Part shown: positions 25,100-33,453 of the stretch, piece by piece | Numbering within the stretch: position 1 is the first letter of the stretch | How the letters are laid out: every line of letters starts with the position of its first letter | NCBI GenBank assembly: GCA_050732635.1 | Contig: JBOHRE010000017.1 | Span: 1-45,121 of the forward strand | Length of the DNA stretch: 45,121 nt | DNA from: JBOHRE01 sp050732635 | Lineage (GTDB): Bacteria; Gemmatimonadota; Gemmatimonadetes; Longimicrobiales; RSA9 | Direction of reading: 5' to 3' | Translations under genes and position numbers: made by a program | The notes under the pieces: model-generated | The model's database searches: none | The model's input: only the letters and a program-made list of their open reading frames with translations | Told to the model about the DNA's origin: nothing

Positions 25100-26940
25100 G
25101 CGTCGCCGGGCTCCGGCAGGTCCTCGCCGCGAAGGTCGCGCGCGCGCGACGTCGCAAGGAGCGTCAGTCTGAGCCCCAGGGCGCCGCCGAGCAGCACGAC
25201 GAGCCCGGTCCACGGCCGCCCGAGCAGCAGCCAGCCACCGCCGAACAGGATGCCGAACACGGAGGCGTTGCCGAGCACCCAGGCCAGTGCGATCCAGCCG
25301 GCGGCGCGGCGGCTCGAGCCGCCGCTCAGGCCGGCCCACCAGCCGGGCGGCCGCACGCGTCGAACGAAGCGCTCGAGGGTGGCGCGCGGCGTAGGCGCGG
25401 TGAGGAACGTGGCGCTGAACGCCGCCGTCATGGAAATGGCCACGATTGCGACCAGCAGGTATTCATCGCGAGTGTCGGGAAAGCTCGCGTAGAGGATGAA
25501 GGCGGCGGCCGTGGCCACGGTCATGCCGACGATCTCCGTCCACGCGTTCACGCGCCACCAGAGCCAGCGCAGCATCGCCGGCAGCCCGAGCCCGGCGCCG
25601 AGCGCGATGAAGAAGCGCCAGGCCTGCTCGATGCTCGAGATCTGCGCGGCGATCAGCACGGCGAGTACGGCGAGGCCGACGACGCTGGCGCGGCTGACGC
25701 GCACCAGCTCGCGCTGGGAGGCGGCCGGCCGCAGGAACCGGTGGTACACGTCGTTGACTAGATAGCTCGAGCCCCAGTTGATGTGCGTATCGACCGTGCT
25801 CATGAAGGCCGCCAGCAGGCTGGCGAAGAGCAGCCCCAGCAGGCCCGCGGGCAACAGCTCGGCCATCAGCACCGGGTAGGCCATCTCGCGATCGCCGGCC
25901 ACGATGCGGGCGGCCGCGCCGCCGCCTTCGGCACCGAGCGGGTAGACCACCAGGGCGACGAGCGCGATCAGCACCCACGGCCAGGTCCGCAGCCCGTAGT
26001 TCGCGACGACGAACCAGAGCCCGCCGGCCTCGGCGTGCGCGTCGCTCTTCGCTGTGAACAGCCGCTGCGCCAGGTAGCCGCTGCCGTCGCTGAAGTACTG
26101 CGCCCACCACTGCACGCCCAGGTAAACGGCGAAGACGCTGAGCGGCAGCCAGGCGGCATCGGTGGAGGGCACGAAGGCCAGGATCTCGGCGGGGTCCGGG
26201 TAGTGAGACGCGAGCCCGGCTCGCAGACCGCCGAGCCCGCCGACGGCAGCGACCGCGAACCAGGCGAAGGCGATGCTCGCGGTGATCGCGAGCACGAACT
26301 GCAGCAGGTCGGTCAGGATCACACCGCGGATGCCGCCGAGACTCGAGTACACCGTGACCAGCGCGAACAGGGCGAGTACGGTCAGCGTGTCGGAGAGCTC
26401 GCCGAAGAGCAGCCAAGAGGGCCAGACGCCCGCCAGCGCCGCGTAGCCGGCCTCGCCCAGCCAGACCTCCCAGTGCACGAACGGCGCGGAGATCTTCGTC
26501 ATCGCGCGGATCACCCAACCGAGCACGATGCCGTTGATCACGACCGCGAAGAAGACGGCCTTGAAGCCGCGCAGCAGCGCCGCGCGCCGGCCGGCGTAGC
26601 GCAGCTCGACCAGCTCCGCGTCGGTCAGGACGCGGGCCCGACGCCAGAGTCCGGCGAACAGCACGGCCATCGACACATGCGAGATGGCCCAGGACCACCA
26701 GAACCAGTTGCCGGCGATGCCGTTGCTGGCGACCAGGCCGGTCACCACGAGCGGCGTGTCCGCGGCAAACGTGGTGGCGACCATCGAGGTGCCTAGCCAC
26801 CACCACGGAAGCTGCCGGCCGGCAATGAAGTACGACTCGACGGAGCGGCCGGCTTTCCGCGCCACGAACACGCCCGCGCCGAGCGCGAGGATCAGGTAGC
26901 AGCCGACGATCGCCCAGTCCAGCGGCGCGAGCTCGCGCAC
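25060..26940 (-). CDS. sodium:solute symporter family transporter
   Basis: 626 aa SSS-family protein with about 14 predicted membrane helices, starting LDWAIVGCYLILALGAGVFV and containing the family stretch ESYFIAGRQLPWWWLGTSM near residue 40. It uses a sodium gradient for uptake of a small solute. The start is a GTG at 26940, only 3 nt after the stop of the GT20 gene, so it is the third gene of the phosphatase-GT20 operon. The context suggests retrieval of a compatible solute or its precursor, which is inference. Confidence 0.9.
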   Translation of the reverse strand: MRELAPLDWAIVGCYLILALGAGVFVARKAGRSVESYFIAGRQLPWWWLGTSMVATTFAADTPLVVTGLVASNGIAGNWFWWSWAISHVSMAVLFAGLWRRARVLTDAELVELRYAGRRAALLRGFKAVFFAVVINGIVLGWVIRAMTKISAPFVHWEVWLGEAGYAALAGVWPSWLLFGELSDTLTVLALFALVTVYSSLGGIRGVILTDLLQFVLAITASIAFAWFAVAAVGGLGGLRAGLASHYPDPAEILAFVPSTDAAWLPLSVFAVYLGVQWWAQYFSDGSGYLAQRLFTAKSDAHAEAGGLWFVVANYGLRTWPWVLIALVALVVYPLGAEGGGAAARIVAGDREMAYPVLMAELLPAGLLGLLFASLLAAFMSTVDTHINWGSSYLVNDVYHRFLRPAASQRELVRVSRASVVGLAVLAVLIAAQISSIEQAWRFFIALGAGLGLPAMLRWLWWRVNAWTEIVGMTVATAAAFILYASFPDTRDEYLLVAIVAISMTAAFSATFLTAPTPRATLERFVRRVRPPGWWAGLSGGSSRRAAGWIALAWVLGNASVFGILFGGGWLLLGRPWTGLVVLLGGALGLRLTLLATSRARDLRGEDLPEPGDAQRGLASSSLTAR

Positions 26941-26943
26941 CTG

Positions 26944-28431
26944 CTAGACGGTGCGGCCGGCCATGCGCGCGCCACCCACTCGCTCGGCGTCCTGCAGGAA
27001 GCGGCGCGACCACTCATGCACGTCGTAGCCGATCACGCGCTCGCGCAGCGCGAGCATCCGGCCGGTGCGCTCGCCCGGCGACAGGGACAGCGCCTCGTCC
27101 AGTGCGCGGTCCATGTCGTCCGGCGAGTACGGGTTCGTCAGGATGACCTGCGCCAGCTCCGCGGCGGCACCCGCGAACTCCGACAGGATCACGACCCCGT
27201 CGCCGCCGACCCGGCTGGCAATGTATTCCTTCGCGACCAAGTTCATTCCGTCACGCAGCGGCGTCACCCACGCGACGTCCGCCGTGACGTAGAACGCGAC
27301 CAGCTCATCGCGGTCGAAGGAGCCGTAGAAGTGGATGACCGGCTGCCAGCCCATCGTACCGAAGCGGCCGTTGATGCGGCCCACCGCTTCCTCCGCGGAC
27401 CGACGCATCGTCTGGAACTCCTCCATGCCGGTGCGCGTCGGCACGGCGATCTGCACGAACGAGACGTCTCCGTGCCGCTCCGGGTGCCGCTCGAGGAAGC
27501 GCTCGAAGCACTCCAGCCGCTCGAGTGCGCCCTTCACGTAGTCCAGTCGCTCGGCCGACAGGATCACCTTCTTCGCGCCCGTCCGCTGGCGGATCTCCGC
27601 CGCCCGCTCGCGCGTGGCCGGCCGCTGCGCGACGTCGGCGAAATACTGCACATCCACGCCCACAGGATACACGCCGAGCGCGACCAGATGATCGCCGTAC
27701 TGCACCGCGAGGGGATAGCGTGGCACCGCGACCGCGGGTCCTTCAGCGATCAGATCCGTCCGCGCCACGGCGGAGGGCGTCGCGCCCATGAAGCGCTCGA
27801 CCGTATTCGCGAAGTTCAGCACGTACGAAGGAATGTGGAACCCCATCAGATCGAGATGCAGCAGCCCGTCGAGTAGCTCGCGGCGCCACGGAATCACGGC
27901 GAACACGTCCGGCGGCGGAAACGTCGTGTGCAGGAACAGCGCGACCGTGAGATCGGGCCGGCGCCGCTTGATCAGCTTCGGCGTCAGCATCAGGTGGAAG
28001 TCGTTCACCCACACCAGCGCGCCTTCCGCAGCCTCCTCGCATGCGACCTCGGCGAAGATGTGGTTGACACGCTGATACGTCTCCCATGACTCCTGCGTGA
28101 AGCGCGCGCGGTCCAGCAGCGAGAACAGCACGGGCCAGATCGCCGTCGACGTGAAATCGTAGTAGAAACGGCGTGCCTCGTCGGGATCGAGGCCGATCCG
28201 GTGCACGCGGTAGGACTCCGGGTCCTCGGCCGACGGCACGTGGATCACATCGTCGAAGGCGACGTCGGGACCCCGCTCCTTCCACGCGATCCACGTGCCC
28301 CGCCGGCGGCGCATTACCGAATCGAGCGTCGTGAACACGCCGTTGGTCTTGCGGCGGCGCTCGATACCGGATTCGGTCTGAATCTCCTCGTAGGGCTCAC
28401 GATGCGAGAGCACGATGAAGTCACTCGCCAT
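26944..28431 (-). CDS. GT20 glycosyltransferase, glucosylglycerol-phosphate synthase-like (OtsA family)
   Basis: 495 aa from ATG 28431 (a GTG at 28434 is one codon earlier), with AGGAG inside the previous gene. The GT20 fold is clear: LVWVNDFHLMLTP, PLRDGMNLVAKEY and VILSEFAGAAAELAQ. The N-terminus FIVLSHREPYEE with KTNGVFTTLDSVM and GTWIAWKE resembles what I recall of cyanobacterial GgpS more than OtsA, which begins with VVVSNR and a GGL loop. I therefore favour transfer of glucose from a nucleotide sugar to glycerol-3-phosphate; trehalose-6-phosphate synthesis remains possible. It overlaps the phosphatase gene and is followed by the symporter. Confidence 0.82.
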   Translation of the reverse strand: MASDFIVLSHREPYEEIQTESGIERRRKTNGVFTTLDSVMRRRRGTWIAWKERGPDVAFDDVIHVPSAEDPESYRVHRIGLDPDEARRFYYDFTSTAIWPVLFSLLDRARFTQESWETYQRVNHIFAEVACEEAAEGALVWVNDFHLMLTPKLIKRRRPDLTVALFLHTTFPPPDVFAVIPWRRELLDGLLHLDLMGFHIPSYVLNFANTVERFMGATPSAVARTDLIAEGPAVAVPRYPLAVQYGDHLVALGVYPVGVDVQYFADVAQRPATRERAAEIRQRTGAKKVILSAERLDYVKGALERLECFERFLERHPERHGDVSFVQIAVPTRTGMEEFQTMRRSAEEAVGRINGRFGTMGWQPVIHFYGSFDRDELVAFYVTADVAWVTPLRDGMNLVAKEYIASRVGGDGVVILSEFAGAAAELAQVILTNPYSPDDMDRALDEALSLSPGERTGRMLALRERVIGYDVHEWSRRFLQDAERVGGARMAGRTV

Positions 28432-29188
28432 CACCCAGCTCCTTCAGGCAGCCGAAGTGCAGCAGCCCCTCGGCAATGCCCGCCGCTCCCGCACCCGCCG
28501 CGAAGTACAGATGGTCGCGGCCCGCCAGTCGCTCGCGCAGCGCAGCCTCGCAGTTGCCCACCACCACGCCGCGTAGGCCGGTCTCGAACAGCGCCAGATC
28601 ATTCAGCGTGTCACCGGCCACCACGACCGACTCCAGCGGGGCACCGAGCCAGCGCAGCACACGCACCAGCGTGGTGCCCTTGTTCACGCCGCCCGGTATG
28701 ACGTCGATGTACGTGCCGGCGGAGCCGACCAGATCGACCTCGAGCCCTGCGAGCCGCTGCGCCATCTCGACCAGCACGCGCTCCATGCTGGGACCCTGCA
28801 GCCAGTACGACACCCGACGTGGCGCCCGCACCGCCTGTTCCTCGATCCCGGGCGTGGCCGCCAGCCGCCGCCGTACACGGTCGCCTCCCGGCCACGCCCG
28901 CTCCAGCTCGGCGGTCAGCTCCGCGACCGCCTCGAACGTGCTGCCGTGCGCGACCGTCGTGCCCACATCGGCGATCAGCACAGCCGGCTGCGGCAGCGGC
29001 ACGCTTTCGATGAGGTCCCGCGCGGCCGCGACAGTGCGGCCGGTTACGTAGATGAGCCTGGAGTCCTCCAGCGAGGCCAGCGCGCGCTGCAGCCGGACCC
29101 GGTCCGCTGCGCTGCCGCCGGCGAAGGTGCCGTCGAGGTCGGTGGCGAGGATGAATTCGGTCGGTGCGTCCGGGCTCGTTTGCGTCAT
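28421..29188 (-). CDS. HAD-IIB phosphatase, sucrose-phosphatase-like, partner of the GT20 enzyme
   Basis: 255 aa from ATG 29188 (GGAG 6-9 nt upstream); an earlier Met is not supported. HAD motifs are visible: ATDLDGTFAGG (nucleophile and acid Asp, about 14-24), YVTGR (motif II), GVNKGTTL (Lys) and VVAGDTLNDLALFETG (motif IV). The cap pattern fits the S6PP/HAD-IIB group. It is the first gene of the operon and overlaps the GT20 gene by 11-14 nt, so it most likely dephosphorylates that enzyme's product. It is not OtsB-like in its motif I surroundings. Confidence 0.85.
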   Translation of the reverse strand: MTQTSPDAPTEFILATDLDGTFAGGSAADRVRLQRALASLEDSRLIYVTGRTVAAARDLIESVPLPQPAVLIADVGTTVAHGSTFEAVAELTAELERAWPGGDRVRRRLAATPGIEEQAVRAPRRVSYWLQGPSMERVLVEMAQRLAGLEVDLVGSAGTYIDVIPGGVNKGTTLVRVLRWLGAPLESVVVAGDTLNDLALFETGLRGVVVGNCEAALRERLAGRDHLYFAAGAGAAGIAEGLLHFGCLKELGDGE

Positions 29189-29288
29189 TCGTCTCCGCTC
29201 GAGGGTGCGCTGCCGCGCGCGGCGTGGGCTCGGGCACAACCTACGGCAGTTCGCGACGGCGTCGCAAAGCCACAGCCGACAAATGGCA

Positions 29289-30605
29289 TCAGGCCCGCGC
29301 CAGCGTCGCCCGCTTCAACCGCTGGATCGCGTCCGGCGAGAACACCTCCGGGACCGGGATCTGAACCGTGCCCTCCAGACGCGACTGCTCCGCCAGAAAC
29401 GCGAGTGCATGACTCGGCAGCGAGCTCTGCAGCGACGTCATCAGAGCCGCGTGCGCACCCGTCGTCAGGTGCTCGTGTAGCATGCGCAGCAGCCGCAGGT
29501 CGCCACCGCCGTGACTCTGGCTGTCACTCACCGGCGGCAGCTCGATGCGCTCGACCGGCACGGTGCCCGGCAACCCGGTGAAATGCGAGATCGACAGCTC
29601 GCCACGCACCAGGTTGCCGCTCAGCTCGGCCGTATCGAACAGGATCCGCAGCGTGCGCGTGTTCTCGGCCGTGTGCGCGTGCAACCCCAGCGTCGCGTGC
29701 AAGCCCGAAGCGAAACGCAGCAACACCGTCTGCTCCTCACACACATCATTGTCGCACTTCCAGACACAGCGCCCGTACGGACCCGTCTCCAGCGCGCGCC
29801 GCCGCTCATCGATCGTGTCCGGCGGCGGTGCGATCACGTTGTACGGCCATTCGTCCCGGTCGTTCAGGTACAGCCGCGTCGCGCTGTACAGACACGTCTC
29901 GCGCAGCGGGCAGTCGAGGCAGCGCTCCGTGGATTCCGGCGGCGCGTTCTCGCGCCGGAAATACGTACGGCCGCCGTAGGAGACCACGGACTCGACCCGT
30001 GCTCCGACCAGCCAGTACAGGATGTCCAGATCGTGCGAGCTCTTCGTCAGCAGGATCGGGCCGCTCGTCGCCTCCCGGCCCCAGTTGCCGCGTACGTAGC
30101 TGTGCGCGTAGTGCCAGTGCCCTACGTTCTCGTGCAGTTGCACGTTCCGGATCGCTCCCAGCCGACCCGACTCCACGATCTCCTTTACCGCCCGAAAGAA
30201 CGGCGAGTAGCGCAGCACGTGCGCCACGAAGATCCGGTTGCGATGCGTCTGCTCAACATCGATCAGCGCCAGACAATCGGGCAGGCTCGTCGCGATCGGC
30301 TTCTCCAGCAGGATGTCGTAACCCTTCTCCGACACCGCCCGCGCATGCGCGTAGTGCGTCACGTCCGGCGTGCAGATGAACACGATGTCGCCGAATCGTG
30401 GCGCCTCCAGAAATTCCTCCAGCGTGACGAACGACTGCGACTCCGCTATGCCGTAACGCTCGCAGAACGCGGCGCGTCGCGCCGGGTGCGGCTCCACCAC
30501 CCCCACCGTCTCGAAGCCCACGTCCTCACGCGCCATCAGCGCCGCGAACACGCGGTTGCCGCGTGCGCCCGCACCGACGATCACCACCCGAATCCGTTCG
30601 CTCAC
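29289..30605 (-). CDS. Gfo/Idh/MocA-family oxidoreductase with a Cys-rich insert
   Basis: 438 aa from GTG 30605; the longer frame has no Rossmann relation. RVVIVGAGARGNRVFA (about 4-20) binds NAD(P), and EKPIATS is the conserved catalytic-domain entry. The C-terminal half has two Cys clusters, ERCLDCPLRETCLYS and CVWKCDNDVCEEQ, a pattern I associate with one subgroup of the family and which could bind a metal. The reaction is likely oxidation or reduction of a sugar or cyclitol. It diverges from an ArsR-type regulator. Confidence 0.88.
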   Translation of the reverse strand: MSERIRVVIVGAGARGNRVFAALMAREDVGFETVGVVEPHPARRAAFCERYGIAESQSFVTLEEFLEAPRFGDIVFICTPDVTHYAHARAVSEKGYDILLEKPIATSLPDCLALIDVEQTHRNRIFVAHVLRYSPFFRAVKEIVESGRLGAIRNVQLHENVGHWHYAHSYVRGNWGREATSGPILLTKSSHDLDILYWLVGARVESVVSYGGRTYFRRENAPPESTERCLDCPLRETCLYSATRLYLNDRDEWPYNVIAPPPDTIDERRRALETGPYGRCVWKCDNDVCEEQTVLLRFASGLHATLGLHAHTAENTRTLRILFDTAELSGNLVRGELSISHFTGLPGTVPVERIELPPVSDSQSHGGGDLRLLRMLHEHLTTGAHAALMTSLQSSLPSHALAFLAEQSRLEGTVQIPVPEVFSPDAIQRLKRATLARA

Positions 30606-30702
30606 GCCGGCCCCGGCGCGCAGGTGCTGTGCCGGCTGTCCGTGTTTTGCCCGCCGGCCGCTGTCCGGTTGCCGCGGCAGCCGCCCGGCCGCCGCCCGGG
30701 CC

Positions 30703-30720
30703 TTGACAAATAAATTTGTC
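30703..30720 (+). promoter_or_regulatory. -35 element with ArsR-type operator palindrome
   Basis: TTGACA (30703-30708) overlaps the inverted repeat GACAAAT-AA-ATTTGTC (30705-30720). The AT-rich palindrome stands out in GC-rich DNA 18 nt before the regulator's ATG (30738). Autorepression by the ArsR-type protein is the simplest reading; a clear -10 is not seen. Confidence 0.5.
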
Positions 30721-30737
30721 GAGACCACCTTGGCCGG

Positions 30738-31367
30738 ATGACGAAGGCCGAACCCGCCACGCTGGCGTGGCTGAGCGAGCCGGAGCGGGCCGCTGTGCTG
30801 CTGGACGGCGAGCGGCTGGGGCTGGTCGAGGCGCTGCGGGACCGGCCGGACTCGGCGTCGGGGCTGGCGCGGCGGCTGGGCGAGACGCGCCAGCGCCTGA
30901 ACTATCACCTGCGGGCGCTGGAAGGGGCGGGGATCGTCGAGCTGGCCGAGGAGCGGCGGCGGGGGAACCTGACGGAGCGGGTGCTGCGGGTGGTGGCGCA
31001 GCGGTTCGTGTTGGATCCGGGAGCGCTCGGCAGCCTGGCACCGGAGCCGGCAGCGGAAGGGGATCGATTTTCAGCCACCTATCTGGTGGCGTTGGCGGTT
31101 CGGGCGATCCGCGAGCTGGCGCAGCTGATGGAGAACGCGCGGAATCAGCGAAAACGGCTGGCGACGGCGTCGCTCGATACCGAAGTCCGCTTGCTTCGGC
31201 CAGCGGATTTCCCGGCCTTCATCGCAGAGCTGTCGAGAGGGGTGGCGGAGGTTGTGGCGAAGTACGACGACGACCGTGCGGGTGCGCGGTCGTTCCGCGT
31301 GATTCTGGGTGCCTATCCCGGTGCGGCGCGGCGTGGCGACAGCAGACCGGAGGCGAGAAATGAGTGA
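30738..31367 (+). CDS. ArsR-type winged-helix regulator
   Basis: 209 aa. The N-terminal winged helix is typical: AVLLDGERLGLVEALRDRPD, then SGLARRLGETRQRLNYHLRALEGAGIVEL (about 25-80). No metal-binding CxC is seen. The C-terminal half (about 110-200) is helical and probably binds a ligand or forms dimers. The stop overlaps the start of the SRPBCC gene by 8 nt, a pairing common for ArsR regulators with AHSA1/SRPBCC proteins. It may repress its own operon through the palindrome at 30705-30720. Confidence 0.85.
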   Translation: MTKAEPATLAWLSEPERAAVLLDGERLGLVEALRDRPDSASGLARRLGETRQRLNYHLRALEGAGIVELAEERRRGNLTERVLRVVAQRFVLDPGALGSLAPEPAAEGDRFSATYLVALAVRAIRELAQLMENARNQRKRLATASLDTEVRLLRPADFPAFIAELSRGVAEVVAKYDDDRAGARSFRVILGAYPGAARRGDSRPEARNE

Positions 31368-32166
31368 GGCACGAGCGGAGACAGGCGCGGCGGCTGGCGC
31401 AACTGGAGCGGGAAAGCGCAGCGCGGCGGGCGAAGTAGAGATCGCTGCGCCGATCGAGCGAGTGTGGCGCGCACTGACGGAGGCAGCCGAGCTGGAGCGC
31501 TGGTTCCCGCTGGAGGCACGGGTGGAGCCGGGCCCGGACGGCTCGATCTACATGTCGTGGAAGAACGAGTTCGCCGGCGAATCGAAGATCCTGGTGTGGG
31601 ATGAGCCGTACCACCTGCGCACGTCGTGGGGGTTCGAGGCGGTCGAGGGCGAGGCGCAGGTCACGGACTACGTGTTGGAGTCGCGCGGCGGGGGGCGAAC
31701 CGTGCTGCGCGTGATCACCTCCGGCTTTCCCGACGACGCCCAGTGGGACGCGTGGGTGGAGGGCACCGTGCGCGGCTGGGCGTTCGAGCTGCGCTCGCTC
31801 AAGCACTACCTGGAGAACTACGCCGGCCGCGATCGCACCGTCGTGTATCTGCGGCGCCGGGTAGCACTTAACGAGTCCGAAGCGTGGGCGCGCCTCTTTG
31901 GTCCGGGCGGGGTCGAGCCACCATGCGTCACGGACGCACTGATCGACCACACGCCGCCGCTGCAGTACGCCGCCGTGCTGGCGGCTCCGGAGGGCGCGCT
32001 GTTCCGCGCGTCGCTGGAGCCCGGTCGTCCGGCGACGGACACCCGCGACGTCACGCTGTGGCTCGCGGTCTGGGACGAGGCGGGGCGACGCCGGTTGCCG
32101 GCGCTGGAGCGCGCCTGGCGCGCCCGACTCGAGCGCTTGTTTCCCGAGGGGCATGCTGTCGGCTGA
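31360..32166 (+). CDS. SRPBCC/AHSA1-domain protein
   Basis: 268 aa from ATG 31360, preceded by GGAGG (31349-31353). After an Ala-rich lead, the START-like fold begins at EVEIAAPIERVWRALTEAAE and LERWFPLEARVEPG and runs to about residue 160 (GWAFELRSLKHYLENYAG). The last about 100 residues look like a second, more divergent domain. These proteins bind hydrophobic ligands or act as stress-linked co-chaperones. Cotranscription with the ArsR regulator is near certain from the overlap. Confidence 0.82.
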   Translation: MSEARAETGAAAGATGAGKRSAAGEVEIAAPIERVWRALTEAAELERWFPLEARVEPGPDGSIYMSWKNEFAGESKILVWDEPYHLRTSWGFEAVEGEAQVTDYVLESRGGGRTVLRVITSGFPDDAQWDAWVEGTVRGWAFELRSLKHYLENYAGRDRTVVYLRRRVALNESEAWARLFGPGGVEPPCVTDALIDHTPPLQYAAVLAAPEGALFRASLEPGRPATDTRDVTLWLAVWDEAGRRRLPALERAWRARLERLFPEGHAVG

Positions 32167-32253
32167 TCCGACGATCGTCCGCGCCGCCAGCGGGCGTTCA
32201 CCAGCCCCCCTGGGCGAACGGCCGCCGAAGCGTTAGTTTATAAAGTTGAGGAA

Positions 32254-32322
32254 AGCACGGCTTTCCCAGGAGTGCGGCCCGCGGCGCGCATCGCGCTCGA
32301 TGCACCCGCGGGCCTCTTCTTT
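32254..32322 (+). promoter_or_regulatory. structured leader of infA with terminator-like hairpin
   Basis: GGAAAGC-ACG-GCTTTCC forms a first hairpin near 32250. GGCCCGCGG (32276-32284) then pairs with CCGCGGGCC (32306-32314), followed by TCTTCTTT. An AT-rich TTTATAAAG just upstream (about 32237-32245) may be the -10. The second hairpin resembles an attenuator 38 nt ahead of the infA start. Confidence 0.45.
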
Positions 32323-32359
32323 GGCCTTCCGCGAGGAACGCCGTTGAACAGGAGACGCT

Positions 32360-32605
32360 ATGGCGAAGCAGGAAGCGATCGAGCTGGACGGCATCGTGAC
32401 CGAGGTGCTCCCCGGTCAGAAATTCCGCGTGAGGCTCGAGAACGGCCACATCGTGCTCGCCTACGCAGCCGGTAAGATGACCAAATTCCGGATCCGCGTG
32501 CTCGCAGGCGATCGAGTGACAATGCAGCTCTCCCCCTATGACCTCTCCCGCGCCCGCATCACGTACCGGCACAAGGACGAGTATCCTCGGCCGAACACGA
32601 GGTGA
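32360..32605 (+). CDS. infA: translation initiation factor IF-1
   Basis: 81 aa (IF-1 is usually 72-75). It is an S1-like OB-fold protein that sits in the ribosomal A site with IF-2 and IF-3. Signature: MAKQEAIELDGIVTEVLPG at the start, then GHIVLAYAAGKMTKFRIRVL and SPYDLSRARITYR. AGGAGA lies 7 nt before the ATG. The C-terminal tail DEYPRPNTR is slightly longer than usual. It is not next to ribosomal-protein genes here, so it is a stand-alone copy and may be one of several. Confidence 0.95.
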   Translation: MAKQEAIELDGIVTEVLPGQKFRVRLENGHIVLAYAAGKMTKFRIRVLAGDRVTMQLSPYDLSRARITYRHKDEYPRPNTR

Positions 32606-32610
32606 GAACC

Positions 32611-32874
32611 ATGGTAGGCAACAGCACTCGCCGGCTCAGCAACGCGGACCTGCACGTCGACCGCGACGCCAAGCCGAACTGGAATACCGCAACCGACCAG
32701 CTGCCCGAGGTGGGTGATCGGGTCTTCTGCACCGCCGGCCTCGCCGAGGTCGTGCGCCTGCTGGGCAAGACCAGCGACGGCAGCAGGCTGCTCGAGCTGA
32801 AGCTGCTCGAGATCGATCAGAAGGCGCCCTTCTTCGCGTCCGCCAACAACGTGCTGGTCGCGCCACTCGCCTGA
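32611..32874 (+). CDS. small hypothetical protein
   Basis: 87 aa from ATG 32611 with GAGGTGA just upstream, 5 nt after the infA stop, so it is probably cotranscribed with infA. Sequence such as VGDRVFCTAGLAEVVRLLGK and SRLLELKLLEI suggests a small beta-rich domain. No family is recognised. Confidence 0.65.
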   Translation: MVGNSTRRLSNADLHVDRDAKPNWNTATDQLPEVGDRVFCTAGLAEVVRLLGKTSDGSRLLELKLLEIDQKAPFFASANNVLVAPLA

Positions 32875-32902
32875 CCGACGCGCAGCAGTCGCCACAAAAG
32901 AA

Positions 32903-32932
32903 ACAGCCAGCCCGCATCCGCGAGCTGGCTGT
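32903..32932. terminator. bidirectional intrinsic terminator between convergent genes
   Basis: ACAGCCAGC (32903-32911) and GCTGGCTGT (32924-32932) make a 9-bp stem with a 12-nt loop. Read on the minus strand it is followed by TTTCTTTTG, so it ends the cold-shock transcript; on the plus strand the tail TCTGTGTT is weaker but usable for the infA transcript. Confidence 0.8.
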
Positions 32933-32967
32933 TCTGTGTTGTGGCTCTTGCGAGCGACGGGCCGGAC

Positions 32968-33177
32968 TCAGCCGATCCGCTGGACGTTCTCGGCCGCCGG
33001 GCCCTTCGTGCCCTGGACCATGTCGAACTCCACCCGCTCACCCTCGGCCAGCGACTTGAAGCCGCTGCCCTGGATCGCGCTGTGATGCACGAAGCAGTCC
33101 TTGCTGCCGTTCTCCGGCGTGATGAAGCCGAAGCCCTTCGCGTCGTTGAACCACTTCACGGTGCCTGTGGTACGCAT
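32968..33177 (-). CDS. cold-shock protein (CspA family)
   Basis: 69 aa single OB-fold protein binding single-stranded RNA/DNA. RNP1 is KGFGFIT and RNP2 is CFVHHSAI; the start MRTTGTVKWFNDA at 33177 is standard. The leader is long (over 180 nt from the predicted promoter), as usual for cold-shock genes, and contains an intrinsic terminator about 108 nt before the start. Confidence 0.96.
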   Translation of the reverse strand: MRTTGTVKWFNDAKGFGFITPENGSKDCFVHHSAIQGSGFKSLAEGERVEFDMVQGTKGPAAENVQRIG

Positions 33178-33284
33178 ACCGTACTCCCAGTTGTGTGGTG
33201 AAATCGGGGTGCGGTATTTCCGTACCGGTCGATCACCTTTGTTCTGCGCGGGAATGCCCGCCCCGCACTTGCGGTGGCGAAATG

Positions 33285-33317
33285 AAAAAAGGACCGGGTG
33301 CAAAAGCGCCCAGGTCC
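33285..33317 (-). terminator. intrinsic terminator upstream of the cold-shock gene
   Basis: On the minus strand, GGACCtGGGCGC, a TTTT loop and GCACCCGGTCC form a GC-rich stem directly followed by TTTTTT (33290-33285). It lies between the predicted minus-strand promoter (33369-33397) and the csp start, so it either attenuates csp or ends a small RNA of about 75-80 nt. Confidence 0.75.
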
Positions 33318-33368
33318 TGATCTCTGGTTCACCGGACAACGTCGCCCGGAGTACTCTCGCCAAACCCA

Positions 33369-33397
33369 AGACTAACCCAACAGTGGCCACGGGTCAA
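33369..33397 (-). promoter_or_regulatory. predicted promoter for csp leader or small RNA
   Basis: Reading the minus strand, TTGACC (33397-33392) and TAGTCT (33374-33369) are separated by exactly 17 nt. Transcription would start near 33362 and meet the strong terminator at 33317-33285 before the csp gene. Confidence 0.5.
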
Positions 33398-33453
33398 GGT
33401 TTTCGCCTATCTTTCCCCGGTCCGCCGCCTGCCGCCCCCAACCCGAGATCCTC

